Source: Andalucia godoyi (taxonomy: Eukaryota > Discoba > Jakobea > Jakobida > Andaluciidae). From it: a DNA stretch of 64,000 nt. Position numbers and translations under genes: made by a program. The stretch covers positions 248,001 to 312,000 of the forward strand of contig VRVR01000022.1 of the NCBI GenBank assembly GCA_009859145.1. The letters are read 5' to 3'. Of this stretch, positions 9,747-20,258 are shown piece by piece. Position 1 is the stretch's first letter. Each line of letters opens with the position of its first letter. The notes below the pieces were generated by a model. It had not been told where the DNA came from, ran no database searches, and saw only the letters and a program-made list of their open reading frames with translations.

Positions 9747-11228
9747 ATGGAACCGTTTCATGTGAATCCGCGGCATGTGGGATGTGTGCCCGAGTACAAG
9801 GCTCAGTTCGAGAGCGCATGCCCGTTTCCGCATCTTGTGATTCCGGATATTTTCGAGTCTGAGAATGGATTGGGGTTTCTGGACGAGCTTGAAGCGTCCG
9901 TTCGAGCTCTGGACTTCAATGAGAAGAATAACGACTTGTACTCGTTTCACCAATCGAATGATCTTCGGACGAGCCAAGACCCGATGATCTCGCATCTGCG
10001 GTCCTACATGTACTCAGAGTCGTTCCGGTCGTTCTTGTCCGATGTAACCGCACTGCAGTTTTCGTCGCAGGTGGACATGTCTGCTGCGATCTATCGTGAT
10101 ACAGACACGCTGCTTTGTCACGACGATCGGCTGGAAGGTCGTGTTATTGCGTACATTTTCTATCTGGTTCCGTCAGACTGGACTGGTGCAGACGGGGGGC
10201 ACTTGGACCTGTATGCACCGTGTGACAACGAGCAAGTGCTATCGATCGCAAAGTCGTACGTCCCGAAGCGAAACAGTCTGGCATTTTTCCAAGTCTCTGA
10301 AATGTCGTTCCACCAGGTCCGGGAGGTTCTTTCGGCTTCCAAAGACCGCATTTCTATCTCGGGTTGGTTCTACGCTCCAGAATCCAAGGACCTCGGATCG
10401 CAGGAGGCGTACCAAAATAGTAGAGCAAAGACACGAAAACAGTCGAAAGTGAGCAAGGATGAGACAGTGAATCGCAAGTTGATGAGACTCAATCCGATTC
10501 CGTGGGCGGACTGTTCCTTGAAAGCAGGCAGGGAAGGATTGCTGCTCGAATCCTGGATTTCAGATGTGTATTTGAAAGCGGAATCGCAAACACGGATTCA
10601 GGAAATGGTGTGCGAAAACTCGTACGCTGTCTTGGGTGACTTCCTCAACAGCCAGAAATTCAAGCAGCTGCGCGCCGCGTGGAGCTCTGCCAAACTGCAG
10701 TTCACATGCCTGGGCCCGCCACACATTCAGAATTACGAGTACCTTCGGGGAATCGGAAGCAGTGCCACGACTACCGCCACCATGGATGATGACTCGCTGA
10801 GTGTCCTGCATGACTGGTTTACCGTCATGCAAAGCGAGGAGTTCAAGCGGTTGCTTTGCTCCTTATCGGGATTCGACGACATGCCATCCTTGCTGTCCGC
10901 CTCTGTGAACCGGTACAAGTGGGGATCGTACACGATGGTGTATGATGATGCTGCCGTTCAGTCGAAGCGCGGAGAACTGCACTATTGGCATACCAGCATG
11001 ATTCCTGAGGATCCCGGGTTTGCGGGAATACCAGCAGATCCTGCAGAAGCTGGCGAAATGACAATCTACATGGATGAAGACGAGGTCCTCTTGAGCATAC
11101 CTCCTGCGGACAATGTACTGTGTTTGGTGTTTGCTGATCGCGGTTGCATGCGGTTCGTCAAGTACCTGAACCACAAGTCGTCGCCGTGGCAACGCTGCGA
11201 CTTGTCGTTTGTATCCACGTGCAAATAA
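9747..11228 (+). CDS. OGFOD1: OGFOD1/Tpa1-type prolyl hydroxylase
   Basis: This is an Fe(II)/2-oxoglutarate dioxygenase of the OGFOD1/Tpa1 family, which 3-hydroxylates a proline of ribosomal protein uS12 and affects translational accuracy. The 493-residue protein has the two-domain architecture of the family, comparable to human OGFOD1 (about 540 residues). The N-terminal catalytic half shows F.EKNNDLYSFHQSNDL, the iron-binding H-x-D at H125 and D127 (CHDDRLEGR), GGHLDLY, and the distal histidine H189 in SFHQVREV, followed by RISISGWF. The C-terminal half repeats the double-stranded beta-helix fold, with a final block around LCLVFADRGCMRFVKYLN. The ATG at 9747 is the first in frame after the upstream stop. 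Confidence 0.88.
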   Translation: MEPFHVNPRHVGCVPEYKAQFESACPFPHLVIPDIFESENGLGFLDELEASVRALDFNEKNNDLYSFHQSNDLRTSQDPMISHLRSYMYSESFRSFLSDVTALQFSSQVDMSAAIYRDTDTLLCHDDRLEGRVIAYIFYLVPSDWTGADGGHLDLYAPCDNEQVLSIAKSYVPKRNSLAFFQVSEMSFHQVREVLSASKDRISISGWFYAPESKDLGSQEAYQNSRAKTRKQSKVSKDETVNRKLMRLNPIPWADCSLKAGREGLLLESWISDVYLKAESQTRIQEMVCENSYAVLGDFLNSQKFKQLRAAWSSAKLQFTCLGPPHIQNYEYLRGIGSSATTTATMDDDSLSVLHDWFTVMQSEEFKRLLCSLSGFDDMPSLLSASVNRYKWGSYTMVYDDAAVQSKRGELHYWHTSMIPEDPGFAGIPADPAEAGEMTIYMDEDEVLLSIPPADNVLCLVFADRGCMRFVKYLNHKSSPWQRCDLSFVSTCK

Positions 11229-11644
<416 letters not shown>

Positions 11645-13243
11645 TTAGCCAGAACGAAATGATCTTCGAGCTCTTTTGGGATCCGAAACCCTTTGTTCTG
11701 AAGTTTGCTGCTGCTCGTCAATGTCCATAGGCGTCGCAACTGCACTAGATGGAAGAGGAGCACTGTGGACAGAGGCCGCGGAGCTGAACGCAGAGCTACC
11801 GGGAAACAGTGCAGAACCTTCCGCTGATCCTTGCCCCTCATCTTGCATGGATTGCACATCTTGCATGCCGGATTCCGTGTTTGAAAGCACAATTTGCGAG
11901 CCGTCGTTTGACGAATGCACAAACTGCTTGCGGAAGCGTTTCCCGGAAATCAGCGGACTTTCTAGGCTCCGAGTCGCACCATTCGACGACACAGAAGGCC
12001 TCAGCAAGTTTTGGTAAACCTGCAGAACAACTGCTGGCGTATCGGCTGGCAACGAAACCGCAGATTGCGCAGGAAGCGACACTCCAGCATGTTTGGGCGA
12101 CGGCGGAATTGGCTGTTGCGGCGGCAGCTGCATCCGGCGTTGCGACTGTTCGGCAGGCGCCGGTTTGGAGCTGGAAGCCTTCGCACCAGGGAGATGCGGT
12201 TCGAGTAAGGAGGCATCTGGCTTCGACGAGAGAAGCAAACATGGGGACAGAGATGACATGAGGATAGCCTTGAGAATGACTGTTCCATCGAACAGCTGGA
12301 ACTGCGCGCGCAGCAGCTGGCTTCTTTTCGCCTCGTACACGCTCCGAGATGGATCCGTCTCGCTATCCTCCAAGTCCTTTTCTAGCGGATCAATCACGAA
12401 CGCGGTACCAAAGTCCCCGATGAATTTCTTATCAATCAAGCGCTCGGATGCATCGTGCGCCGTGCCGTCGGCTCTCGAGATGAAATCCCGGTACTTTTCG
12501 GCCTGCTTTGGGTTCAAAAACACGAATCGCTTCTGTCGGAAGAGAGAGCTCCGCATCGGGTTCGGTAGGAGAGAAACGGACGATGCATATGGCTCAAGAA
12601 ACGCCCGAGCAGCATCGCCCCACTCTGGGATAAACATGGCAGGATCCGGCATCACGACATCCGGTCTTTCAAGGAGTCTTACTGCTTCGACCCACGAAGG
12701 CTTCACAACCGGGCATCCGCTCAGCAAGGCCACGATAAGCTTTGGTGTGATCTCCACGGACTCCATTACCAAATGGGTGCACTCTGCGACCCAGTTTGAG
12801 CCATAATGGACATGTGCACCAATGACGGAAGCATTTTCGGCCAGAGCACCGAGAGTTTTTCGATTTGAAATCAGGGACGGACACAGTACGTACGGAATGT
12901 ATCTGACTTTCATGGTAGTGGAAAGCAGCCCGAACCGAATTGTTGAGTCATGTACAAGCTCCATTTCTTCATTTGTGACTAGTTTCTGTTCATTCGGGCC
13001 CGTCACAATAAACGACCCATACTTTGACGTGTCCCGGAGTGATATTTGTGGCCGAAATGAAAAATCCGATATGTGGTCAGGAGGAATAAGCCCAACAACA
13101 AGCTGTGCATGCTTGCGAGAAATGGACTTGTCTTGAGACAGCAAAATGTCACAGCCTCGACGACCAATAAGATACGTCCCACCACCAATCAAGTGCAAGT
13201 CATGTGCCACCGCGTCCTTCTGCGTCGAACTCAAAATCCACAT
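11645..13243 (-). CDS. NBN: NBS1/nibrin, MRN complex subunit
   Basis: NBS1 anchors MRE11-RAD50 and activates ATM at double-strand breaks. The 532-residue protein starts with MWILSSTQKDAV, resembling the MWKL start of nibrin. An FHA domain follows, with its phosphothreonine-binding signature (LIGRRGCDILLSQDKSISRKHAQL) at about residues 20-95. Residues of about 105-300 look like the tandem BRCT region, including a W-V-x-E-C-T-H-L-V motif and a later P-S-W-V-E-A-V motif. Near residue 435 the basic-aromatic segment GKRFRKQF resembles the MRE11-binding NFKxF motif. The C-terminus (KRARRSFRSG) is basic, and no clear acidic ATM-binding tail was seen. The ATG at 13243 was chosen over the upstream non-ATG extension because the domain begins there. 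Confidence 0.85.
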   Translation of the reverse strand: MWILSSTQKDAVAHDLHLIGGGTYLIGRRGCDILLSQDKSISRKHAQLVVGLIPPDHISDFSFRPQISLRDTSKYGSFIVTGPNEQKLVTNEEMELVHDSTIRFGLLSTTMKVRYIPYVLCPSLISNRKTLGALAENASVIGAHVHYGSNWVAECTHLVMESVEITPKLIVALLSGCPVVKPSWVEAVRLLERPDVVMPDPAMFIPEWGDAARAFLEPYASSVSLLPNPMRSSLFRQKRFVFLNPKQAEKYRDFISRADGTAHDASERLIDKKFIGDFGTAFVIDPLEKDLEDSETDPSRSVYEAKRSQLLRAQFQLFDGTVILKAILMSSLSPCLLLSSKPDASLLEPHLPGAKASSSKPAPAEQSQRRMQLPPQQPIPPSPKHAGVSLPAQSAVSLPADTPAVVLQVYQNLLRPSVSSNGATRSLESPLISGKRFRKQFVHSSNDGSQIVLSNTESGMQDVQSMQDEGQGSAEGSALFPGSSAFSSAASVHSAPLPSSAVATPMDIDEQQQTSEQRVSDPKRARRSFRSG

Positions 13244-13748
13244 CTTTTCTTTTTTTCTTTTTGAACCCACCAGCCCCCCTCCTGCCTCGTGTTTCTCAAC
13301 TCTGCTCAACTCAGCTTGAATTTAACAAAAACAAACTACCTTTTGAAAAAACATTAAATAACCAAAACATTAAATAACCAAAACAAAACAAAAAAAAAAG
13401 ATTAATAAATAGTAATAATTAAAACAAAAACCTGTGTTACTGTTCTGATATGTTCTTCTTCCATGCATACACACATCAATGAAACTCTGAAGGAAACGAA
13501 GCCAAAGGGAAGTGGGAAAACACGCTTGAAGTGAATTTCGCATTGCAGGTTGAATCACTTGATGCTGAATGCGGGGGGCGTCTATTTTTATCACTTCTCT
13601 GCCATCATGAAACGAGAATGGAGCTGTTTTTGTGCGATGCTTTCCGTTGCTTTTCCTTTGGAATGTTTATTCATGTTTTTCAAAAAGGAAAAAGAAGAAA
13701 AAGAAGAAGAAAAAGAAGAGAGTAGCGCTGTGTTTTCCGTCCTGAATA
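13244..13748. promoter_or_regulatory. Divergent region between NBS1 and UspA
   Basis: This should contain the promoters of both divergent genes. It includes an AT-rich stretch with a duplicated CATTAAATAACCAAAA unit near 13350-13385 and an AAGAAGAA-type purine tract just before the UspA start. No gene is supported. Confidence 0.4.
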
Positions 13749-14183
13749 ATGAAGATAATAATAGCAGTGGATGGCAGCAAGTCTGCGGATGCATGCTTTG
13801 ATTTCATTCGAGCAAACTTCAATCTTTCTGTTGTTTCCGACCTGATTTTGCTGACTGCTGTGGAAGGCCCGTCGTCGGATGCTGTGTATATATCCACGGA
13901 ACTTACGCGAGACATTGCGGCACAGTGTGACACGTTGGCTGCGGCGACACTGGATCGAATTGCGCATCTTGCAAAGGATGCAAAGTTTGCGAAAATCACC
14001 CGGTATGTCGCACATGGAAGACCGCAGCAAGTCATATTGGATGCTGTCGAGTCCTTCAAGGCAGATCTGCTGGTCGTTGGAAGGCAGGGACGAACAGCCG
14101 CTGCACAAAGAGTCCTGATGGGTTCCGTGTCGGAATTCTTAGTCAGAAACTCCCCGTGCACTGTCGCCGTTGTCAAGATGTAG
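13749..14183 (+). CDS. Universal stress protein, UspA family
   Basis: The 144-residue protein covers a complete single UspA domain. It starts with MKIIIAVDGSKSA, the first strand and aspartate of the nucleotide site. Near the C-terminus it has the ATP-binding signature G-x2-G-x9-G-[ST] in GRQGRTAAAQRVLMGSVS, followed by EFLVRNSPCTVAVVK. Retention of this signature points to the ATP-binding (UspFG/MJ0577-like) class. Such proteins in protists and plants usually act in stress responses, but no specific partner is suggested by the neighbours. Confidence 0.92.
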   Translation: MKIIIAVDGSKSADACFDFIRANFNLSVVSDLILLTAVEGPSSDAVYISTELTRDIAAQCDTLAAATLDRIAHLAKDAKFAKITRYVAHGRPQQVILDAVESFKADLLVVGRQGRTAAAQRVLMGSVSEFLVRNSPCTVAVVKM

Positions 14184-14623
14184 GACGAATCCCCCCTTTC
14201 CTCCTTCCCTTCCTGTTTCTCGTTCTCATTCTCGGTCTCCCAATATTTGGCGTCGTTTAACAAACAAACAATCAGTCAACAATGTATGCGATGTAATGCT
14301 GTGCAGCCCGTTTTGTAAAGGTTGCTTCCTTTTCTTTTTTTTGCGTTTAATAAAACAAAAAAAAAACCTTGTCTTTTTTTTTTTTGGTATTTGGCCTCCA
14401 AAGGCGCTGCCTCACCCAAGACGGCTTTGGATGGGAGGTGACGTTCAACGTTTTTTGCTCGCACTGCCTGTCGGAACCGGCATCAAAGCTGCCGGCATGC
14501 GGTTGCAAAAGGAACCTTCTTGTCGATCTGGGAACGAGAAAAACGCCCATTCCCATAATTTTTTCATCTATTTTTCTCTTTCAGCAATCGCATTCCCTCT
14601 GCTCGCTCGCTGTACAGATAACA
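14184..14623. promoter_or_regulatory. Leader of the coiled-coil gene
   Basis: This gap between two plus-strand genes is rich in T and A runs. The frame of the downstream gene is open back to 14369 but lacks an ATG before 14624, so the upstream part is treated as a leader. A 5' UTR intron ending at one of the pyrimidine-plus-AG sites before 14585 is possible but not demonstrated. Confidence 0.35.
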
Positions 14624-17600
14624 ATGTCGGGTCCACTTACATTGGGCGTTCCTCAGTCATATACACATACGAGCCACCACGCATCGTCCGCGTCGAAGCG
14701 CAGTTCCAGTCCAGCAGCAGCCAGATCGACATCGCCCTCATCATCACCCTCACCTTTGCCGTCCTCACAGCCGTCTGCAAATCGCGGTTCTTCCAAAGCA
14801 CAATACTCATCATCATCGGCAGCACCATCGTCAGCAGCAGGAGCAGGAGCACCGGGTGCAGGAGCGGGAGCCGGGGCTGTGGTGGGGTCTTTATCGCTGA
14901 ATGCAAGTCGGACTTCGGCAACGGCATCGTCTCTGGCGACAGCAGTGAAGGTTCCGGCAGTCGCAGACTTCAGACCGAAATGGTACAGAATGGATGACGA
15001 CGAGTTCGACGACGAGTTTGTCGGCGGGAATAGAAAGCTTCTGACTCCGAGAATGGAGGAGCTGGCAAACACCCGGTCGCGGCTGGAAATCATGTTTGTG
15101 GACCAGCAGCAGAGTTCGCTTGAACACACGCGACTGCTCATGTCCATCCAAGAGTCCCTCTCGGCTGCACAGCTCGACGACCAGCAAAAGAGAGATCTTT
15201 CGCTCTCGGCATTGACTGACAAGTCAGGAACGTCTGGGTCGCGTCTTGAGGAGGGAGAAGACATATCCATGCTGCTGGATACGCCTCGAGAGGTATTTGA
15301 CAATGTGAAACTCGTGATCAATCGCGCGATAGGGAGAGTCGAGGACCAACTGATTCACATATGCCGCGTATTCTTGACGTTCTTTGAAAGTCTGCACGGA
15401 AAGAACAGTGGCGCAGCCGTGCTACCGGCAGTACTGGCTTCGGATAGTGTGGCAGAAGCGATGGCCAAGATTTCAGAAATCATGAAGCAAGGAAAGATGC
15501 AGTCGAATCAGGAGGTGCAAACCGAGTTGGTTGCGCGCAACGTGCGGGACCTTCGGAAGTCTGAGCGCTCCTTCACCGTTTCGACGCAGACAGAAGAGAT
15601 GACAGAGGCGAACGTTCTTCGTTTTCAGGAATTTTCGACCAACAAGTTAAAGAGAGAAATTGAGTCTTCCAAGAAAGCGTATGCTGAATTGCACCGTCTC
15701 TACCGGGCACAGCTGAAGGAAATCGAGTACCTTGAACAGGAAATGGGTGGAATGCAACAGTACCTGCAAACCGTGGACGAGTGTTACAATCGAACCGTGG
15801 ACGAAATGATGGAGTTTGAGCGATTGCGAAATCGGGCGGACGAGACGATCACGGCAGCGCAGGATCCGCGGGTCAGTATCCGGCAGTTTTTCTCAGATCG
15901 GTTTATGAGCTCGCTGAGCGGAAGCATCTCGGAGCGCGACCAAGGGAGGCCAACTTACACCGCCAGAGATATTGACGTTCTTACGCGAGTTCAGCGGAAG
16001 TTCCGCGTCGTGTTGGATCGCGTTCGGTGCGAGAATGAAGCATTTGCGGCGTATCGCCGTTTGCTGAATGGCAGGCTAGGGCGGCAGTATGCGCTCTCGA
16101 ACAGAGGACACTCAGGATTGGGCGGGCTTGCAGTCGACTTGAAGCAAGGCGTGCGAAAAGTGTATCGTCAGATAGCAGCAATTCACAAAGCACAAGCAAA
16201 GAAGGAACACGACGAGCCTGATTCTCTCTCCGAAAGTGGCTCGCAGAGCAGCGAGAGTTCGAAGAAACCCATTGGGGGAAGCGCTCTTCAACGGCAGCTT
16301 ACCGTGCAGCAACAGAAAGTCAAGACGCTCGTGTCGCGGAACGATTCCGGAACGAATGTCTTGGCAAGCGTGTCTTCTGTGAGCATGGAAGAGGATCTCA
16401 GCGCGCAGCTGGAGGAGTTCCGAAACATTTGGAGGTCCGTTGGTACTCGCATTCAGGAATCCTCTCATGTGGTTCGAGGCGCTCTGCGAAAAGGGTTCTT
16501 TTGGGTGTCTGACACTATTCGCAGGCTCGAAACATTGGTACTTCAAAAGTCGGCTAGGGTGGAAGAACTTCAAGCACACAATCGGAAGTTGGAGAAGGCA
16601 GTTGCTGACATGACCGTCAAGGTTGCTATGAAGGAAACGCATATCCATGAGGGAACCCAAACATCCGAGACAGTCTTCATCATCATGCAGTCGAAGCAGA
16701 AACGGTCACTTGCCTCCCAAACTCTTGAATCGTTCCACAATCGTCCGAACCGCTCAAATGTGGATGAGAGAGCCTATGTGCTCGTTGGAGGCATTGCAAC
16801 CCTCAATCCGTCGTCCTCGGATGCGGGGGTCACGGAAGTGGATGCAACGCCGTTTCCCCAGGCTTCTTCGAAAAAGCCTTCTGGAAAGACAGTGCATTCT
16901 TTGCATTCCAATGCGGACACACCGGTTTCGCTGCCGGCGCTGGCGAATCCTGGAAGCCTGAGCTCGCGTAGCGCAGGAGGCGGTAGCTCGAGTCCCAGTG
17001 ATCCGACAAGCGTACGCAGCTTGCCTGGTCTTCGTCGTCAGGGCACGATTCCTCAGAAGACTTTTGAGGAAGCCCTTTCTCCTCCTCGCAAGAGCAAGGC
17101 GATTTCTCGTGTTTCGTCGCCTGGAGATTCACGACCGTCGCGCGAACGGCCGTCGGTATCCCCACCGTCTTCGGCTTCTCCAGTTTTGCCTCCAATTCCC
17201 GTGTCCCTTGGCTACCAGTCTCCGCGTTATCTGGACGACGGGTCGTCTGTTGGTCATTCTCCTGGTCGTTCTTCTCCTGGCCGTACGTCTCCAAACCTCT
17301 CGAGTCCTGGAAGGTCTACTCCGGGAAGAGCGTCTCCTGGGATTTCCTCAACTGGAAAGTCGTCTCCTGTGCCAGCATCGCCGGGGCGCTCGTCGGCTGC
17401 GAGTCCTGTGCTGCAAAGAGTGAACATGAGCGGAGTTAAGGCCCACGGAACCGAACCAAGCGATGGCCCTCGCACTCGCAGAACCGAAGGAAGTGATGGA
17501 ACTCCGCGTATCAACATTAGTGGACCTGTCCATCAGCATCCAGATCCCCCGCGACAAGAAACGATGGCCCCACTCGGTGCTGAAGGGGGCGGAGGCAGGG

Positions 17601-17731
17601 GACTAGAACATGAAGAAGAAGTAGAAGTAGAAGATGACCGAGATGGCGGGGAGGCAAATGCAGATGTGTCGTCGATTGAAGACTCCGATTCTGACGACGG
17701 TTCCAACATTCTTCCTGTTTCTAGGTCCTGA
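14624..17731 (+). CDS. Large coiled-coil protein with LC8-binding-like TQT motifs
   Basis: I do not recognise the family of this 1035-residue protein. The first 125 or so residues are S/A/P-rich. Helical coiled-coil segments dominate about residues 140-700. The last 300 residues are disordered and end in S-P-G-R type repeats (about residues 880-930) and an acidic tail. Three short motifs resemble the dynein light chain LC8 consensus: EVQT at residues 297-300, STQT at 320-323 and EGTQT at 676-680, with a weaker SQT soon after. Such spaced TQT motifs in a coiled-coil protein suggest an LC8-dimerised scaffold, perhaps at the axoneme, basal body or another microtubule structure. That is inference from motifs and from ciliary genes elsewhere in the window. 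The gene converges on BUB3. Confidence 0.6.
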   Translation: MSGPLTLGVPQSYTHTSHHASSASKRSSSPAAARSTSPSSSPSPLPSSQPSANRGSSKAQYSSSSAAPSSAAGAGAPGAGAGAGAVVGSLSLNASRTSATASSLATAVKVPAVADFRPKWYRMDDDEFDDEFVGGNRKLLTPRMEELANTRSRLEIMFVDQQQSSLEHTRLLMSIQESLSAAQLDDQQKRDLSLSALTDKSGTSGSRLEEGEDISMLLDTPREVFDNVKLVINRAIGRVEDQLIHICRVFLTFFESLHGKNSGAAVLPAVLASDSVAEAMAKISEIMKQGKMQSNQEVQTELVARNVRDLRKSERSFTVSTQTEEMTEANVLRFQEFSTNKLKREIESSKKAYAELHRLYRAQLKEIEYLEQEMGGMQQYLQTVDECYNRTVDEMMEFERLRNRADETITAAQDPRVSIRQFFSDRFMSSLSGSISERDQGRPTYTARDIDVLTRVQRKFRVVLDRVRCENEAFAAYRRLLNGRLGRQYALSNRGHSGLGGLAVDLKQGVRKVYRQIAAIHKAQAKKEHDEPDSLSESGSQSSESSKKPIGGSALQRQLTVQQQKVKTLVSRNDSGTNVLASVSSVSMEEDLSAQLEEFRNIWRSVGTRIQESSHVVRGALRKGFFWVSDTIRRLETLVLQKSARVEELQAHNRKLEKAVADMTVKVAMKETHIHEGTQTSETVFIIMQSKQKRSLASQTLESFHNRPNRSNVDERAYVLVGGIATLNPSSSDAGVTEVDATPFPQASSKKPSGKTVHSLHSNADTPVSLPALANPGSLSSRSAGGGSSSPSDPTSVRSLPGLRRQGTIPQKTFEEALSPPRKSKAISRVSSPGDSRPSRERPSVSPPSSASPVLPPIPVSLGYQSPRYLDDGSSVGHSPGRSSPGRTSPNLSSPGRSTPGRASPGISSTGKSSPVPASPGRSSAASPVLQRVNMSGVKAHGTEPSDGPRTRRTEGSDGTPRINISGPVHQHPDPPRQETMAPLGAEGGGGRGLEHEEEVEVEDDRDGGEANADVSSIEDSDSDDGSNILPVSRS

Positions 17732-17881
17732 TTGCCCCGACAAGTTTCACTGCAGGCAGCAGACAGCAGGTAGCAGGCCTGTTGTCGATGATGTTCTTGT
17801 TGCCACGCCATTTATTTGTTTTTTTAAATTTAAAAATAATAATAATAAGAAAAACGGAAAAAAAGAAAACTGCATTACGCT

Positions 17882-18919
17882 TTACGACTTTGTTTTGGGT
17901 TTCACATCCGCGTCATATACATCGCGAATAAAGATTGCGTCCTTGGGGTGTTCCTTGTCTCCTTCTTCATATGTGTAAGACACGGCAACTGCGAGCCGTT
18001 TCCCTGATTTGTCAAACGACAGGGAAGAAATGGACGATGCATACGATGAAAGCTGTGATATCCTTCTTCGTCCGCCGAGATCCCAAGTTTGGACGGTCCC
18101 ATCGCAACCGCCCGTCGCGATGCTTCCAAATATCGGATGGAACGACACAGCATTCACCGGATAAACGATATCTTCTGCGCCGTTCTCAGTCTTTTTTCTG
18201 TGGCATTTGAACGCAAATCGCTTGTCATCGTCCTCCACACGGTAGTACTCCACTGCAACGCGCCCCTCCACTGATCCAATGACGTAACCTTGGCCATTCG
18301 GCATGCACTCGACGCAGCGTGTCGGATACTTCAGCGCACTCGGTCTCTCGTCCTCTGGAACATCCAGCCGTCTGGAGTCAAACACGTAAATCTTCTTGTC
18401 CGACGTCGCAATCACGATTTTCCCAGATGCTTGTGCAATCGACATGCTGTACACTTTCCCATTCAGAATTGACTTTGCAACGCTATTGGACGTCGACAAC
18501 ACCGGTGACCGGGGGTCCCAGTACATCACCATGGAGTCCCATCCTCCGGACACCACAACCCGCTTCGAAGCTAGGTATCCTACGCACTTGACACAATCAT
18601 CATGGAATCCAAGTTTTGAACTTTTCGACGACGCAGTTCGATTCAGATCAAACATGCGCACCGTCTTGTCGAGCCCACCCGCAATCAGCTTGTGCTCGTC
18701 ATCCATAAACGACACATCCATCATGGGTCCACGGCACTGGAACGCATGCTCTAGAGTGCGACTGCCGCAATTATACAGCCTAACCTGCGAATCCCATGAC
18801 GAAACAGCAAGGATCGAAGAATCCACAAATTCTGGAAACGACAACGCCGTGATTCCATCCGTCGGAGCACTCGGGAGCTCAAACTGACTGGCGGGTGTCG
18901 TTCCGGCAGCGGATGACAT
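17882..18919 (-). CDS. BUB3: Mitotic checkpoint protein BUB3
   Basis: BUB3 is a seven-bladed WD40 propeller that binds phosphorylated MELT motifs of KNL1 and recruits BUB1 and BUBR1 to kinetochores. The 345-residue length fits the family. Diagnostic segments are the SSWDSQVRLYN blade, the GGWDSMVMYWDPRS blade, SVEGRVAVEYY followed by FAFKCHRKK, YPVNAVSFHP, ATGGCDGTVQTWD and the late YEEGDKEHPKDAIFIR segment near the C-terminus. The paralogue RAE1 shares much of this, but the EGRVAVEY...FAFKCHR block and the EHP-D-x-IFIR ending match BUB3 best. It is divergent from the CDK20-like kinase gene. Confidence 0.93.
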   Translation of the reverse strand: MSSAAGTTPASQFELPSAPTDGITALSFPEFVDSSILAVSSWDSQVRLYNCGSRTLEHAFQCRGPMMDVSFMDDEHKLIAGGLDKTVRMFDLNRTASSKSSKLGFHDDCVKCVGYLASKRVVVSGGWDSMVMYWDPRSPVLSTSNSVAKSILNGKVYSMSIAQASGKIVIATSDKKIYVFDSRRLDVPEDERPSALKYPTRCVECMPNGQGYVIGSVEGRVAVEYYRVEDDDKRFAFKCHRKKTENGAEDIVYPVNAVSFHPIFGSIATGGCDGTVQTWDLGGRRRISQLSSYASSISSLSFDKSGKRLAVAVSYTYEEGDKEHPKDAIFIRDVYDADVKPKTKS

Positions 18920-19260
18920 TCCTTACAAAAACGATCCCCCTGATAAAATGTACTTCAACAAAGTGAAGAAGGAAACAACACAAGAAAGCAAGCGATAAAT
19001 CGAGAGAGAAAATCAGAGAGAAAATCCGAGAAAAAAAGTCGAATGCATGCTGGGAAAACTGGCGGGAATCCTTTTTTTTTTTTGAAGTGCTTTTGAGAAT
19101 AACTGTCGTTCCGATGCGCCTCAAGTCCTCAAACTCAAATACGTGTCCTCTTCTCAATCTAGTTTCTGATTTCGTTTTTTAAAAAATAATATATTATCGG
19201 TTGGGTTTGTGTCAGAGGAAAAAAGAAAGAGGAATAGAAAACCGTGTCGTTGGCGACGAA
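18920..19260. promoter_or_regulatory. Divergent promoter region BUB3 / CDK20-like
   Basis: A 341-base gap between two divergently transcribed genes. It contains a purine-rich GAGAGAAAATC repeat near 19009-19030 and a T run, with no additional gene. It probably serves both promoters. Confidence 0.4.
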
Positions 19261-20247
19261 ATGGAGAGACGGACGCATGTTTCTCGGTATGTGGTGCTGT
19301 CCAAGATTGGAGAAGGGTCATTTGGGGAGGTTCTGAAGGCTCGAGACTCGGAAACCGGCGAGATTGTGGCAATGAAGCGTGTTTTTCTGCGGTCAAAAGA
19401 TGAGAAGTCACGGCATCGAGCATCAGGAGAGCTAAATGCGCTGTACAAGCTGACACGATTGTGCTGTCGAAATATCGCAGTGCTGCGAGACGCGTCTTTC
19501 CACGCTCGAAATCTGGTTCTCGTAATGGAGTTTTATCCGTTGACGACAGCGGACGTCATTCGAAACCTGGATGTCCGGTTGTCGGAAGCAAATGTCAAGT
19601 ATTTGGTCCGCGAGCTTCTTGTTGCGCTTGATGGATGCCATGGAAATGGAGTCATGCATCGGGACGTCAAGCCTGCGAATGTGCTGCTTTCGGAAACGTC
19701 TGCGGTGCGATTGGGTGATTTTGGACTTGCGACGACTGCCTTGCCAGAAAAAAGGGCCCATACTCCGCAGGTTGCCTCGCGGTGGTACCGTGCCCCAGAG
19801 TTGCTGTTTGGAGCCACGGAATACTCGTTCGAGGTTGACATTTGGGGCGCTGGATGCATTTTTGCAGAGTTGTTGAGGCGCTGTCCGTTGTTCCGTGGAG
19901 ACTCCGACATTGATCAGCTGCGGTGCATTTTGAGCACTTTGGGCACTCCATCTGATGTTCGGTGGCCCTCGGCAGTCAATCTGCCTGATTTCAACAAGAT
20001 CATCTTTGAGCCCATGGAGCCCGTACCGATGTCACAAATCCTTCCCGCGGGAACGTCGGCGGATGCTGTGGACTTGCTTCAACGAATGGTCGCACTCGAT
20101 CCGGGAGCGCGGTGTTCGGCTTTCGATGCGCTGCGCCATCCGTTCTTTTGGTCGGAGCCGTATCCACAAGCACTGTCGTCTGCTCAGCTGGAATTGCTCA
20201 GCCTGACCGCAGAAGAGCGCGCTGATCGCGTGTTTCATGGGAGGTGA
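19261..20247 (+). CDS. CDK20: CDK20/CCRK-like cyclin-dependent kinase
   Basis: The 328-residue protein is a complete Ser/Thr kinase domain. It shows the glycine loop IGEGSFGEV (residues 16-24), the ATP lysine K39 in VAMKR, the catalytic loop HRDVKPAN (D135), DFGLA (D153) and an activation segment HTPQVASRWYRAPELL, with the T-loop threonine in the CDK20 position. The downstream block NLPDFNKIIF...PVPMSQILP matches CDK20/CCRK better than CDK7 or other CDKs. CDK20 and its Chlamydomonas homologue LF2 control flagellar length and ciliary signalling by activating MAK/ICK kinases, which fits the other ciliary genes here. The ATG at 19261 is the first ATG in the frame. Confidence 0.82.
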   Translation: MERRTHVSRYVVLSKIGEGSFGEVLKARDSETGEIVAMKRVFLRSKDEKSRHRASGELNALYKLTRLCCRNIAVLRDASFHARNLVLVMEFYPLTTADVIRNLDVRLSEANVKYLVRELLVALDGCHGNGVMHRDVKPANVLLSETSAVRLGDFGLATTALPEKRAHTPQVASRWYRAPELLFGATEYSFEVDIWGAGCIFAELLRRCPLFRGDSDIDQLRCILSTLGTPSDVRWPSAVNLPDFNKIIFEPMEPVPMSQILPAGTSADAVDLLQRMVALDPGARCSAFDALRHPFFWSEPYPQALSSAQLELLSLTAEERADRVFHGR

Positions 20248-20252
20248 CAAAT

Positions 20253-20258
<6 letters not shown>

